Positions 1 through 7,522 of a DNA stretch of 64,000 bases are shown here, in pieces. The position numbers and the translations under genes are program-made. This DNA is from Flavobacterium enshiense DK69. GTDB lineage: Bacteria > Bacteroidota > Bacteroidia > Flavobacteriales > Flavobacteriaceae. The DNA is taken from NCBI RefSeq assembly GCF_000498495.1, contig NZ_AVCS01000006.1, forward strand, positions 1 to 64,000, in the 5' to 3' direction. How positions within the stretch are numbered: position 1 is the stretch's first letter; each line of letters begins with the position of its first letter. The notes under the pieces were generated by a model. It was not told where the DNA came from. It ran no database searches and saw only the letters and a program-made list of their open reading frames with translations.

Positions 1-34
1 TATTTACCCGATTTTAATTTTATAAAATATTTTA

Positions 35-691
35 TTACAAATTAAATAGCAACTGTCCCGTTAAAATACCAATATGTCCTTTAAAATCTCCGTTGGTTTT
101 TAATTCGAGTTCCTCTTTATTATTAAGGTTGTTCAGGATATTGTTCATCCCGTATTGGTAATTAACCAAAGCGCGTACACGTCGGTTACCCGCAGAAAAA
201 CCAATATAAAGGTTACCGTTTATTTTGGTAACGTCCGTTATGTCTTTTGCTGTCAGAAGGATATTATCTTCTATAAGATTATGTTCGTATTTACTGTCGA
301 ATTTAAGTTTGTCGTTTATCTGAAGTACCGGACCTAAATCCAACGAAACATGGTCTTTCACTATGTTATAACTAAGCAGTAAACGGATTTGAACAGCCAT
401 CAGTTTGTATTCCACATCCTGTTTTTGCATTAAAGGGGAAAATGTAGCTACCGTAAAATTATTTTCTGAAAACTGCATTCCGTAAATCATGCTGAAATCA
501 TTATAATAGTTACCTCTTACCTGCATTCCGGCAGACCAGCCTAATTCCGGTTGGATATTAAAATTGGAAGTCATTAACGAAGTTTGGTTTACGCCTGCAT
601 AAATACCGATTCGGTTTCCGTCTCGATATCCATATTGTGCAAAACCTTGTAAAGCAACAAGTAAGAATGAGATAATGTATAGTTTTTTCAT
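35..691 (-). CDS. PorT-like outer membrane beta-barrel protein
   Basis: The 218 aa protein starts with a signal peptide of about 18 residues (hydrophobic core then GFA-Q), so it is exported. The rest alternates short polar turns with amphipathic strands (for example GIYAGVNQTS, FSMIYGMQFSENN, LYIGFSAGNRRVRALVNYQYG) and ends in LLFNL, as expected of a small barrel anchored in the outer membrane. The best family guess is the PorT/OmpW-like barrel group of Bacteroidota. PorT itself is linked to T9SS, but this group is broad and I cannot assign that role here. It is a single gene, transcribed towards the window edge, with a promoter box 24 bases before the ATG. Confidence 0.75.
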   Translation of the reverse strand: MKKLYIISFLLVALQGFAQYGYRDGNRIGIYAGVNQTSLMTSNFNIQPELGWSAGMQVRGNYYNDFSMIYGMQFSENNFTVATFSPLMQKQDVEYKLMAVQIRLLLSYNIVKDHVSLDLGPVLQINDKLKFDSKYEHNLIEDNILLTAKDITDVTKINGNLYIGFSAGNRRVRALVNYQYGMNNILNNLNNKEELELKTNGDFKGHIGILTGQLLFNL

Positions 692-714
692 TTGAATAAA
701 ATCAAAAATTTCAG

Positions 715-722
715 CAAATGTA
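715..722 (-). promoter_or_regulatory. -7 box of PorT-like gene
   Basis: TACATTTG on the minus strand matches the Bacteroidota TAnnTTTG -7 consensus and sits 23 bases upstream of the ATG. A TTG lies 15 bases further upstream, a shorter gap than the usual 17-23. Confidence 0.5.
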
Positions 723-797
723 AACTTATTTCATAAACAATTGTAACATTTAATCTCTGTATACGTATAATCCTATAAAATAACTAAACTATTTATT

Positions 798-1763
798 ATG
801 GTAACAATTCCTATTTTATTAGTGATCGGATTCTTTCTGTTTCTGGCCTCTTTTTTTACAGTTAAACAGCAAACGGCTGTGATTGTCGAGCGTTTCGGTA
901 AATTTAACAGTATCAGACAATCCGGTTTACAAATTAAAATTCCTGTTTTTGACCGCATTGCTGGGCGTGTTAATTTAAGAATCCAACAGTTGGATGTTAT
1001 CATAGAAACGAAAACGAAGGATAACGTATTCGTAAAAATGAAAGTATCCGTTCAGTTTAAAGTGTTGCAAGAAAAGGTTTATGATGCTTTTTACAAATTG
1101 GAATTTCCTCATGACCAGATTACTTCCTATGTATTCGATGTGGTTCGAGCAGAAGTACCAAAGTTGATTTTAGATGATGTGTTTGAGAGAAAAGACGATA
1201 TTGCAATTGCCGTTAAACGCGAATTAAACGAGGCGATGACTACTTACGGATATGAAATCATCAATACTTTGGTTACTGATATCGATCCGGATATTCAGGT
1301 AAAAAATGCCATGAACCGAATCAACGCTGCCGACCGTGAGAAAACTGCAGCAGAATATGAAGCTGAAGCACAACGCATTAGAATTGTAGCCAAAGCTAAA
1401 GCCGAGGCAGAAAGTAAACGTTTACAAGGTCAGGGTATTGCCGATCAGCGACGTGAAATTGCGCGCGGTTTGGTAGAATCAGTGAACCAACTGAATGAAG
1501 TAGGCATAAATTCGCAGGAAGCATCTGCATTAATTGTGGTGACTCAGCATTATGATACATTACAAGCTGTGGGTGCCGATACGAATTCGAATTTAATTTT
1601 ATTGCCTAATTCCCCTCAGGCGGCTAGTGATATGCTTAATAACATGGTGGTTTCTTTTGCAGCGAGTAACCAGGTAGGTGAAGCAATGAAAAATGCACCG
1701 AAGCGCATTAGAAAAAAAGATGATCATACGTCGACAGATTTTAATCCGTCAGATCCTGAATAA
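798..1763 (+). CDS. SPFH/Band 7 (stomatin-like) membrane protein
   Basis: The 321 aa protein has one N-terminal membrane helix (residues 1-22), then a Band 7/SPFH domain to about residue 210 (TVKQQTAVIVERFGKF, VNLRIQQLDVIIETKTKD) and an Ala/Glu-rich coiled coil (EYEAEAQRIRIVAKAKAEAE). This order is typical of bacterial stomatins (YbbK/QmcA), which form membrane microdomain scaffolds and often influence membrane proteases. The usual partner, an NfeD protein, is not adjacent. The tail after residue 290 is basic then acidic (KRIRKKDDHTSTDF). It is a single gene closed by a strong hairpin terminator shared with the opposing gene. Confidence 0.9.
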   Translation: MVTIPILLVIGFFLFLASFFTVKQQTAVIVERFGKFNSIRQSGLQIKIPVFDRIAGRVNLRIQQLDVIIETKTKDNVFVKMKVSVQFKVLQEKVYDAFYKLEFPHDQITSYVFDVVRAEVPKLILDDVFERKDDIAIAVKRELNEAMTTYGYEIINTLVTDIDPDIQVKNAMNRINAADREKTAAEYEAEAQRIRIVAKAKAEAESKRLQGQGIADQRREIARGLVESVNQLNEVGINSQEASALIVVTQHYDTLQAVGADTNSNLILLPNSPQAASDMLNNMVVSFAASNQVGEAMKNAPKRIRKKDDHTSTDFNPSDPE

Positions 1764-1774
1764 CATTTTATTTT

Positions 1775-1804
1775 AAAAAAAAGAGGTCGAAAGGCCTCTT
1801 TTTT
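1775..1804. terminator. Bidirectional terminator, stomatin gene / DUF6327-like gene
   Basis: An A-rich arm followed by AAGAGG pairs with CCTCTT plus a T tract around the small loop TCGAAAGG. The A and T flanks allow it to work on both strands between the convergent genes. Confidence 0.8.
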
Positions 1805-2060
1805 ATTCCATGTATTTCGTAAATTTTCTGATTAGAAGTGGTAGTACGACACTTTTCATTACACCTGTCAATAAATCTGATTTACTAAGCAATGCTCCAG
1901 TATTTCCTAGAAAGTTCTTAACCATTCCCATTGGGGTAATTCCTTCCAGTGTTTTTTCCATGGAGAGGGCCAATTTGCGAACATCGATTTCTTTTTGAAG
2001 TTTCAGGATTTCCAAATCGCGATCGATTTCTTCGTAGGAGGAATATATCTTTGGTTTCAT
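1803..2060 (-). CDS. Small protein, DUF6327-like
   Basis: This 85 aa protein has no signal peptide. Its N-terminal half is charged and helical (YSSYEEIDRDLEILKLQKEI, residues 6-25) and the C-terminal third is hydrophobic (VVLPLLIRKFTKY). From memory it resembles the DUF6327 family, which in Flavobacteriia sits behind YtxH and holin-like genes exactly as here. Function is unknown. It is the last gene of a three-gene minus-strand operon, starting 8 bases after the previous stop. Confidence 0.7.
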   Translation of the reverse strand: MKPKIYSSYEEIDRDLEILKLQKEIDVRKLALSMEKTLEGITPMGMVKNFLGNTGALLSKSDLLTGVMKSVVLPLLIRKFTKYME

Positions 2061-2068
2061 ACAACGGA

Positions 2069-2419
2069 TTATTCATTAAAAAATATCTTCGAAAATTTTT
2101 GTAACATACTGCCTTCCACTATTTTATCTTTTATCAGGTAGGCAATAAGTACCATGATCAGGTAAAAGACACTCACAGCCAGAAAACCTAAAACAGTATT
2201 ATCCATCAGTTTTCCCAAATACAATGCTAATCCTATAGAAGCAAAAAACAAGAAAAACAGGAAAAATACCAACATAAGCAATACCCTAACTATCATGGTT
2301 GTTGATTTCATAAAGACTTTAAACAACCACAGTTTGTAGTATTCAGTATTACTGTCGATGGCATTTTTCAGGTTAGCCTGAATATCTCCGGCTTTTTCTT
2401 TCAGGTTTTCAAAAGGCAT
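2069..2419 (-). CDS. Holin-III-like two-helix membrane protein
   Basis: The 116 aa protein has an amphipathic N-terminus (residues 1-35) and two membrane helices at about 41-68 and 74-96, followed by a short basic tail. It fits the Phage_holin_3_6 / Actinobacterial Holin-X superfamily, which in Bacteroidota is usually chromosomal and not phage-borne; no phage gene is nearby. It is the middle gene of the YtxH operon, two bases after the YtxH stop. The three products look like a small envelope-stress or membrane-shaping module, but that is inference. Confidence 0.75.
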   Translation of the reverse strand: MPFENLKEKAGDIQANLKNAIDSNTEYYKLWLFKVFMKSTTMIVRVLLMLVFFLFFLFFASIGLALYLGKLMDNTVLGFLAVSVFYLIMVLIAYLIKDKIVEGSMLQKFSKIFFNE

Positions 2420-2421
2420 AC

Positions 2422-2751
2422 CTAATTTTTAGCGTTTGCACCCTGGTTTTTCAATTCGGCCAATTTTTTTTCCAGTGCTTCAATTATTTCTTCTTTTTTA
2501 TGATCGCCGTTGGCAAGCAAATGGTCGACTTCACTTTCGAGATCCATTTTTGCTTTTGAAAATCTTGATTTGATCTTATCCGTAACGTCGCTCAAGCGAT
2601 GTTTTAAAACGTCTTTTTCGTGGTCAATACCTTCTCTAATTTTTCTTCTTGTTTCCGAACCTTTATCTGGGGCAAATAAAATTCCGAGACCGGCTCCGAT
2701 TGCTGCACCAGCCAAAAGAGCCAATACTGTTTTTCCTGTGTTGTCAGACAT
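2422..2751 (-). CDS. YtxH domain-containing protein
   Basis: The 109 aa protein carries the YtxH signature: a Gly/Ala-rich membrane helix (LLAGAAIGAGLGILFAPDKG, residues 12-31) followed by SETRRKIREG and a long charged helix likely to form a coiled coil. YtxH proteins are general-stress-associated membrane proteins in Firmicutes and are common in Flavobacteriia; the biochemical role is unknown. It is the first gene of the operon 2751-1803 on the minus strand. Confidence 0.85.
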   Translation of the reverse strand: MSDNTGKTVLALLAGAAIGAGLGILFAPDKGSETRRKIREGIDHEKDVLKHRLSDVTDKIKSRFSKAKMDLESEVDHLLANGDHKKEEIIEALEKKLAELKNQGANAKN

Positions 2752-3051
2752 GATGGTACGATTTTAATTACTAACTTTAAAATTACTTATTCGAAAGCAG
2801 ATTTTTGTTAATCGGCGGTTAATAATTAGACTGAAAAAGCAAAAAATCGATTTAAAACACTTTTGAGGGGATAAACGGTAATTAGATACAGAAATACCTT
2901 CCTGTTTTTTGAAAATGTCTTAAAATTAATTTATGAAAGTCGTTTTTAATAAATAATTTCTATTAAAATAATAAATAATATTAAAAATATTAATAATAAA
3001 AAAACCTGCTTATTAGGCAGGTTTTTAATTGATTAAATTTATGATAGTGTA
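2752..3051. other. AT-rich intergenic region
   Basis: This 300-base gap separates YtxH and glnS, both on the minus strand. It holds the glnS terminator at 2998-3026 and, on its low-coordinate side, presumably the YtxH promoter. A stretch of AATAAT/AATATT repeats at about 2950-2998 is nearly pure A/T. I see no ORF or RNA gene in it. Confidence 0.6.
2998..3026 (-). terminator. glnS terminator
   Basis: The arms AAAACCTGC and GCAGGTTTT flank a 7-base loop (TTATTAG), with an A/T tract on each side. It lies 26 bases past the glnS stop on the minus strand. Confidence 0.8.
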
Positions 3052-5151
3052 TTACACAATTTCAGACAGTAAATGAAGGACGGTTTCATTTTTCTCTGTC
3101 GATTTCATTTCCGAAAGTTGCGTTTTGAAAATTTCGAAATTTTTACCATCTCTTTTCAGATTCTGGATCACTTCATAGCGAACAAATGGTGATTCGCTTT
3201 TCAAAGACATGGTATAGAATTTTTGAAGTAACTCGCTATCCACATCCGAAGCTTTTATGCTTTCAGAATATTTCAGTATAAAATTGGAAAACAACAACGA
3301 ACTCTTATTGTTGTTAACATTTTTCTTGAGTGAATTTTGCAACAGGCTGTAATTGTTGATGGTCTTGATATTTTCTCCAATTGTATTTTCAATGGCAGCT
3401 CTTTCTTCATCCGTGTTCACTTTAAAGTACTTATTGATTTCCTTCAGTGAATTGTTGATAGTATTTTCCTCTTTCTTACCTTTTTCTTCCCAAGAGTCCT
3501 TCAAGTCTACAGTCTTGTTGAAAACTAAATTTTCTGAAGTACTGTCTTTATCTACGCAGAAATAACCTGTTCTTTGGAATTGGAAACTGTCACCTTCTTT
3601 AGCATCAGCCAAGCCTGGTTCAACAAATCCGGTAACCGTTTTCAATGAATTCGGATTCACAAAATCAAGGAAGTTCTTGTCTTTGTGCGTGTCCGGAGAT
3701 TCATCGATGAACAGTCGGTCGTATAAACGTATTTCAGCTTTTAAGGCATGTTCCACAGAAACCCAGTGAATGGTTCCCGCAACTTTACGGTTGCTGGCTT
3801 CGCTTCCGCTTCCGCTTCGGCTGTCGTCATCGTAAGTAACATGGATTTCCGTTATTTTCCCGTCAGTATCTTTTACAACGCTCTCTCCTTTAATGATATA
3901 GGCATTTTTCAAACGCACTTCTTTTCCTAAAGTCAGACGGAAAAATTTGCTGCTCGCTTCTTCCAAAAAGTCATCTCTTTCAATGTACAGTTCTTTTGAA
4001 AATGGGACTTTTCTGAAAGTCATCACTTCTTCTTCCGGATTATTTTCAGCTTCAAGCCATTCGGTTTTTCCTTCCGGATAGTTGGTGATTATTAATTTTA
4101 CCGGATCGATAACCGCCATAACACGTGGTGCTACTTTGTTTAAATCCTCACGGACACAAAATTCCAATAAGGAAACATCAATAAGGTTATCGCGTTTTGC
4201 AATTCCGATGGTTTCAGCAAAATTTCTGATGGAAGCCGGAGTATAACCTCTTCTTCGCATTCCGGAAATGGTCGACATTCTCGGATCATCCCATCCGCTT
4301 ACGTAATTTTCCTGAACTAATTGCAATAGTTTACGCTTGGAAACCACGGTGTGTGAAAGATTTCTTCTGGCAAATTCACGTTGTTTCGGACGTGTTTTGG
4401 ATGAATCATAAACCTGATCCAAAAACCAATCGTATAATTCTCTGTGTGGTAAAAACTCCAAAGTACAGAAGGAATGCGAAATCTGTTCCAAATAATCACT
4501 CTCGCCGTGTGCCCAGTCGTACATTGGATAGATACACCATGTATCACCGGTTCTGTGGTGGTGTTTGTGTAAAATTCGGTAAATAATAGGATCACGCATC
4601 AGCATATTGGTAGAAGCCATGTCGATTTTGGCTCTCAAAATATGAGTACCTTCCTCGAATTCACCGTTTTTCATTCGTTCGAACAAATCCAGGTTTTCTT
4701 CTACCGAACGGTTTCGGTACGGACTATCGGTACCAGGCTGCGTTGGCGTTCCTTTTTGTTTTGCCATATCTTCAGAAGACTGGCTGTCTACATAAGCTTT
4801 TCCTTTTTTGATCAGAAGCACTGCCCAGTCATATAACTGCTGGAAATAATCCGAAGCATAACGTTCTTCGGCCCATTGGAACCCTAACCATTCCACGTCA
4901 CGTTTGATGGCATCTACATATTCCTGCTCTTCTTTGGCCGGATTAGTATCGTCAAAACGTAGGTTTACAGGAGCTTTATAATCAATTCCCAAACCGAAAT
5001 TCAAACAGATCGCACTGGCATGACCCAAGTGCAAATACCCGTTTGGCTCAGGTGGGAAACGGAAACGCAATTTATCGGGTGACAAACCATTTTTTAAATC
5101 GTCTTCAATGATTTGCTCTATAAAATTCAATGATTTTTCTTTCGTAGACAT
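3052..5151 (-). CDS. glnS: Glutaminyl-tRNA synthetase with C-terminal extension
   Basis: GlnRS charges tRNA-Gln with glutamine in the cytosol. The class I signatures are present: PPEPNGYLHLGHA with HLGH at residues 41-44, and the KMSKS-type loop VVSKRK at 269-274. The anticodon-binding beta-barrels follow to about residue 555. E. coli GlnRS has about 554 residues; this protein has 699. The extra 140 residues (about 560-699) are Lys/Glu/Asn-rich and look helical. Flavobacterial homologues are often annotated as GlnRS/YqeY-domain fusions, but I see no clear YqeY (GatB-tail) motif here. It is monocistronic, with a divergent promoter towards folB. Confidence 0.95.
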   Translation of the reverse strand: MSTKEKSLNFIEQIIEDDLKNGLSPDKLRFRFPPEPNGYLHLGHASAICLNFGLGIDYKAPVNLRFDDTNPAKEEQEYVDAIKRDVEWLGFQWAEERYASDYFQQLYDWAVLLIKKGKAYVDSQSSEDMAKQKGTPTQPGTDSPYRNRSVEENLDLFERMKNGEFEEGTHILRAKIDMASTNMLMRDPIIYRILHKHHHRTGDTWCIYPMYDWAHGESDYLEQISHSFCTLEFLPHRELYDWFLDQVYDSSKTRPKQREFARRNLSHTVVSKRKLLQLVQENYVSGWDDPRMSTISGMRRRGYTPASIRNFAETIGIAKRDNLIDVSLLEFCVREDLNKVAPRVMAVIDPVKLIITNYPEGKTEWLEAENNPEEEVMTFRKVPFSKELYIERDDFLEEASSKFFRLTLGKEVRLKNAYIIKGESVVKDTDGKITEIHVTYDDDSRSGSGSEASNRKVAGTIHWVSVEHALKAEIRLYDRLFIDESPDTHKDKNFLDFVNPNSLKTVTGFVEPGLADAKEGDSFQFQRTGYFCVDKDSTSENLVFNKTVDLKDSWEEKGKKEENTINNSLKEINKYFKVNTDEERAAIENTIGENIKTINNYSLLQNSLKKNVNNNKSSLLFSNFILKYSESIKASDVDSELLQKFYTMSLKSESPFVRYEVIQNLKRDGKNFEIFKTQLSEMKSTEKNETVLHLLSEIV

Positions 5152-5170
5152 AGATTTTATGTAATTTTAG

Positions 5171-5178
5171 CAAAGATA
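5171..5178 (-). promoter_or_regulatory. -7 box of glnS
   Basis: TATCTTTG on the minus strand matches TAnnTTTG and lies 19 bases upstream of the glnS ATG. Confidence 0.55.
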
Positions 5179-5235
5179 AGTTTAATTCGTCAATTTGGAA
5201 ATCGGAAGATTTGAAAATGACAGTGAAAAGTACGC

Positions 5236-5595
5236 ATGGGAATTATAAAATTAAAAAATATCAGAACGTTTTCCTATCACGGTTGTCTGGTAGAAGAAGG
5301 TAAAATTGGGTCGGACTATTCGGTGGATTTGGAAATTAAGACAGATTTACGCAAATCATCTTTTTCGGATGAACTGGCTGATACTGTAGATTATGTGCAT
5401 CTGAACAAAATAGTGGTGGAAGAGATGGACATCCGTTCCAAGTTATTGGAGCACGTAGCACAACGCATTATTGCACGTATTTTTAAAGAAACGCCTTCGG
5501 TTTCCAGAATTATTGTGGCGGTTTCCAAATTGAATCCGCCTATTGGAGGTGATGTTGAGGCAGTTACCATTCAGATTGAAGAATACCGCAATTAA
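5236..5595 (+). CDS. folB: Dihydroneopterin aldolase
   Basis: FolB converts 7,8-dihydroneopterin to 6-hydroxymethyl-dihydropterin and glycolaldehyde in folate synthesis. The 119 aa length is typical. Family residues are visible: the substrate-binding Glu region GCLVEEGKIG (about 17-25), Tyr54 in DYVHL, and Lys98 in SKLNPPIGGD, which corresponds to the catalytic Lys of the E. coli and S. aureus enzymes. It is divergent from glnS and followed by tRNA-Cys. No other folate gene is adjacent. Confidence 0.92.
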   Translation: MGIIKLKNIRTFSYHGCLVEEGKIGSDYSVDLEIKTDLRKSSFSDELADTVDYVHLNKIVVEEMDIRSKLLEHVAQRIIARIFKETPSVSRIIVAVSKLNPPIGGDVEAVTIQIEEYRN

Positions 5596-5620
5596 TTTGG
5601 AATTTGGAATTTGGAATTTC
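5594..5620. repeat. Heptamer tandem repeat overlapping tRNA-Cys -33 region
   Basis: AATTTGG is repeated three times in a row (5594, 5601, 5608), followed by the partial copy AATTTC. The array starts two bases before the folB stop codon and runs into the tRNA-Cys promoter; the last TTG (5611-5613) is the likely -33 element. Confidence 0.85.
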
Positions 5621-5639
5621 AAATTTATTGCTATATTTG
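5611..5639 (+). promoter_or_regulatory. tRNA-Cys promoter
   Basis: TTG (5611-5613), an 18-base spacer and TATATTTG (5632-5639) fit the Bacteroidota TTG-N17-23-TAnnTTTG promoter. The tRNA begins 14 bases after the -7 box. Confidence 0.7.
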
Positions 5640-5653
5640 CCATCCACAACAAT

Positions 5654-5724
5654 GGCATCGTGTCCGAGTGGCTAGGAAGCGGTCTGCAAAACCGTCTACA
5701 GCGGTTCGAATCCGCTCGATGCCT
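5654..5724 (+). tRNA. tRNA-Cys (GCA)
   Basis: The acceptor arm GGCATCG (5654-5660) pairs perfectly with CGATGCC (5717-5723). The anticodon loop is CTGCAAA with anticodon GCA, closed by the GCGGT/ACCGT stem. The T arm is GCGGTTCGAATCCGC. The discriminator base is T (5724), matching the U73 identity element of tRNA-Cys. CCA is not encoded. No selenocysteine or suppressor features are seen. A strong terminator follows at once. Confidence 0.95.
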
Positions 5725-5726
5725 CA

Positions 5727-5759
5727 AAAACCTCCAAGGAAACTTGGAGGTTTTTTTTT
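5727..5759 (+). terminator. tRNA-Cys terminator
   Basis: A perfect 10-bp core stem AACCTCCAAG / CTTGGAGGTT with a GAAA tetraloop is followed by a T tract ending at 5759. Confidence 0.9.
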
Positions 5760-5857
5760 ATGGCTATTTTTTTATGATATGAAGGGAATAATTCGTTACT
5801 TCAATATACAATTGATAAGTAGGAATAATTAGCATATACCAGTAAAAAACACTTGAT

Positions 5858-6658
5858 ATGAGATCAAAAAATCTAATAATTACAGTACTGTTTTCGTCAC
5901 TGCTGTTCGTTGGCTGGAAAGCAATTGACCAGGAATGGCTCTCGGAAAAACGCAAAGGATATACATTAAAGTACACTTCAAGTGATAAGAAAAATAAGAA
6001 GGAATACCGTCAGTTAATAGAAAATGGAATGTCTTCGGCAGCGTTTTTCTTCGGTGATGGTTTTAAAAAAGAGTTTGACGTTTTCATTCATCCCAACCGT
6101 CTTTCGTTAGATATAGCCTGGCAAAAGGATTGGAACATGCCTGATTTCAAATCGGAATGTTGGATGGTTGCAAGCGGGGTAGCTACCAAACTGGATGTGA
6201 TTTCACCTAAGCAATGGGATAAAGAGGCTTGTGAGCACATTTATTCCGATACCAATAAAACACAACAACTGATCACTCATGAATTGATTCACGTGTATCA
6301 CGGACAGTTAAACGTAAGTCCGGATTTCAGCGATGTTCAAGGAATTGACTGGTTTGTGGAAGGTTTGGCTACATATGCTTCAGGTCAATGTGATTCTAAG
6401 CGTATTTCAGAAGTGCAAAAGGCGATTCTCGAAAACAAAATACCCGAAAAGCTGGATGATTTTTGGAAAGGAAAAATAAAATACGGGCTTTCAGGCTCGG
6501 TAGTGATGTTCATCGACAAGACTTATGGAAGAGAAAAACTTAGAACTTTATTACCGTTGAATAAAAAATCCGAATTACTTGCAGCCTTAAACACAACCGA
6601 ATCCGAACTACTGGCAGCATGGAGAAACCACATTCTTGAATATAAGTCCGGACAATAA
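5858..6658 (+). CDS. Membrane-anchored HExxH zinc peptidase-like protein
   Basis: The 266 aa protein begins with an uncleaved-looking membrane segment or signal (residues 5-20), placing the domain outside the cytoplasm. A gluzincin pattern is clear: HELIH at 141-145 and, 23 residues on, DWFVEGLATYASG with the third zinc ligand probably Glu168. This fits peptidase MA-like / M1-M61-type superfamily proteins of unknown substrate. It stands alone between the tRNA and a convergent LysE gene and ends in its own hairpin. It could be a cell-wall or surface-protein protease; the sequence does not decide this. Confidence 0.75.
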   Translation: MRSKNLIITVLFSSLLFVGWKAIDQEWLSEKRKGYTLKYTSSDKKNKKEYRQLIENGMSSAAFFFGDGFKKEFDVFIHPNRLSLDIAWQKDWNMPDFKSECWMVASGVATKLDVISPKQWDKEACEHIYSDTNKTQQLITHELIHVYHGQLNVSPDFSDVQGIDWFVEGLATYASGQCDSKRISEVQKAILENKIPEKLDDFWKGKIKYGLSGSVVMFIDKTYGREKLRTLLPLNKKSELLAALNTTESELLAAWRNHILEYKSGQ

Positions 6659-6661
6659 TGT

Positions 6662-6690
6662 AAAACGCCGTTAAGCTTAGCGGCGTTTTT
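6662..6690 (+). terminator. Terminator after metallopeptidase gene
   Basis: CGCCGTTAAG pairs with CTTAGCGGCG (one G-T pair), flanked by an A tract and a T tract. Confidence 0.8.
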
Positions 6691-6724
6691 ATTTCTTATA
6701 ATTGAGATGTAACTGATAAATCTA

Positions 6725-7414
6725 TTACTTCGATTGTTCAATTTTTTCCAATTGATCTTTAACGAACTCTTTTTCTTTTGGAAACCAGCCTTGAAGCATC
6801 AGTACCATTCCAAATATAATTAGCAAAACACTGCTGGTTTTTTTGACTTTAATAATATTGACAGGGGTTAATTTACTTCGCAATTGTTTAGCTAAAAGCA
6901 CTTTACATATATCGGTAAATAAATAAGCTCCCAATACCGCTGCAAAGAATACCGCCATTCGCGATGTTTCCATATCGAATTTAGGTCCAAAGGTAATGAT
7001 GATGGCCAGCCAAAAACCAAGTACGCCAATATTGATAAAATTCAGCAGGAATCCTTTCATAAACAGGTTTAAATAATTCTTTTTAAGGATTATTTCTTCA
7101 ACCTCTTCATCCGGGTCGATGAGTTTATGCGCCTTTCGAAGTTTCAGAAAGGTAATTGTCCCATAGGTAAACATGATGATACCACCGAATATGAATAAAG
7201 CCGGATCGTCTTTAATGCTCTGAATCAGACGATAACTACTGAAATAAGCAACGGCAATAAAGAAAATATCAGCAATAACAACTCCTAAATCAAAAGACAT
7301 GGCGGCCCGGAAACCTTTGGTAATACTGGTTTCAAGCAATACAAAAAAAACAGGTCCAATCATAAAACTCAGAAAGAACCCTAGTGGAATTCCGGTTAGG
7401 ATATCGTCAATCAT
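6725..7414 (-). CDS. LysE-type amino acid exporter
   Basis: The 229 aa inner-membrane protein has about six hydrophobic segments and the LysE/RhtB opening pattern (ILTGIPLGFFLSFMIGPVFF, then TSITKGFRAAMSFDLG). Family members export basic or small neutral amino acids; the substrate cannot be read from sequence. A charged cytoplasmic loop (LIDPDEEVEEIILKK) sits mid-protein, as is common in the Bacteroidota branch. It has its own promoter, separated from the upstream head-GIN gene by a long-loop hairpin. Confidence 0.85.
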   Translation of the reverse strand: MIDDILTGIPLGFFLSFMIGPVFFVLLETSITKGFRAAMSFDLGVVIADIFFIAVAYFSSYRLIQSIKDDPALFIFGGIIMFTYGTITFLKLRKAHKLIDPDEEVEEIILKKNYLNLFMKGFLLNFINIGVLGFWLAIIITFGPKFDMETSRMAVFFAAVLGAYLFTDICKVLLAKQLRSKLTPVNIIKVKKTSSVLLIIFGMVLMLQGWFPKEKEFVKDQLEKIEQSK

Positions 7415-7432
7415 TTAAAAGCTGTTATACCA

Positions 7433-7440
7433 CAAAGGTA
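7433..7440 (-). promoter_or_regulatory. -7 box of lysE-type gene
   Basis: TACCTTTG on the minus strand lies 18 bases upstream of the ATG and matches TAnnTTTG. Confidence 0.5.
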
Positions 7441-7452
7441 AGAAAAATTAAA

Positions 7453-7503
7453 TCCCAAATCTTATCTGCAAATACCATTAGGTTTTACAGTTAAGATTTG
7501 GGA
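7453..7503 (-). terminator. Long-loop hairpin after head-GIN gene
   Basis: TCCCAAATCTTA (7453-7464) and TAAGATTTGGGA (7492-7503) form a perfect 12-bp stem around a 27-base loop. On the minus strand the stem runs into an AT-rich, T-rich stretch (ATTTAATTTTT), so it can terminate the rnr/head-GIN transcript. The loop is unusually long for a simple terminator. Confidence 0.65.
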
Positions 7504-7522
7504 CTTGTTTTTTAGGTTTTTT

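Noticed and set aside
2069..2751. Prophage remnant suggested by the holin-like gene
   Set aside because: No other phage gene is present, and this YtxH/holin-like/DUF6327-like trio is a known chromosomal set in Flavobacteriia.
5543..5832. Two overlapping + strand reading frames across the tRNA-Cys gene
   Set aside because: They run through folB's end, the tRNA and its terminator and have no coding-like composition; they are chance frames.
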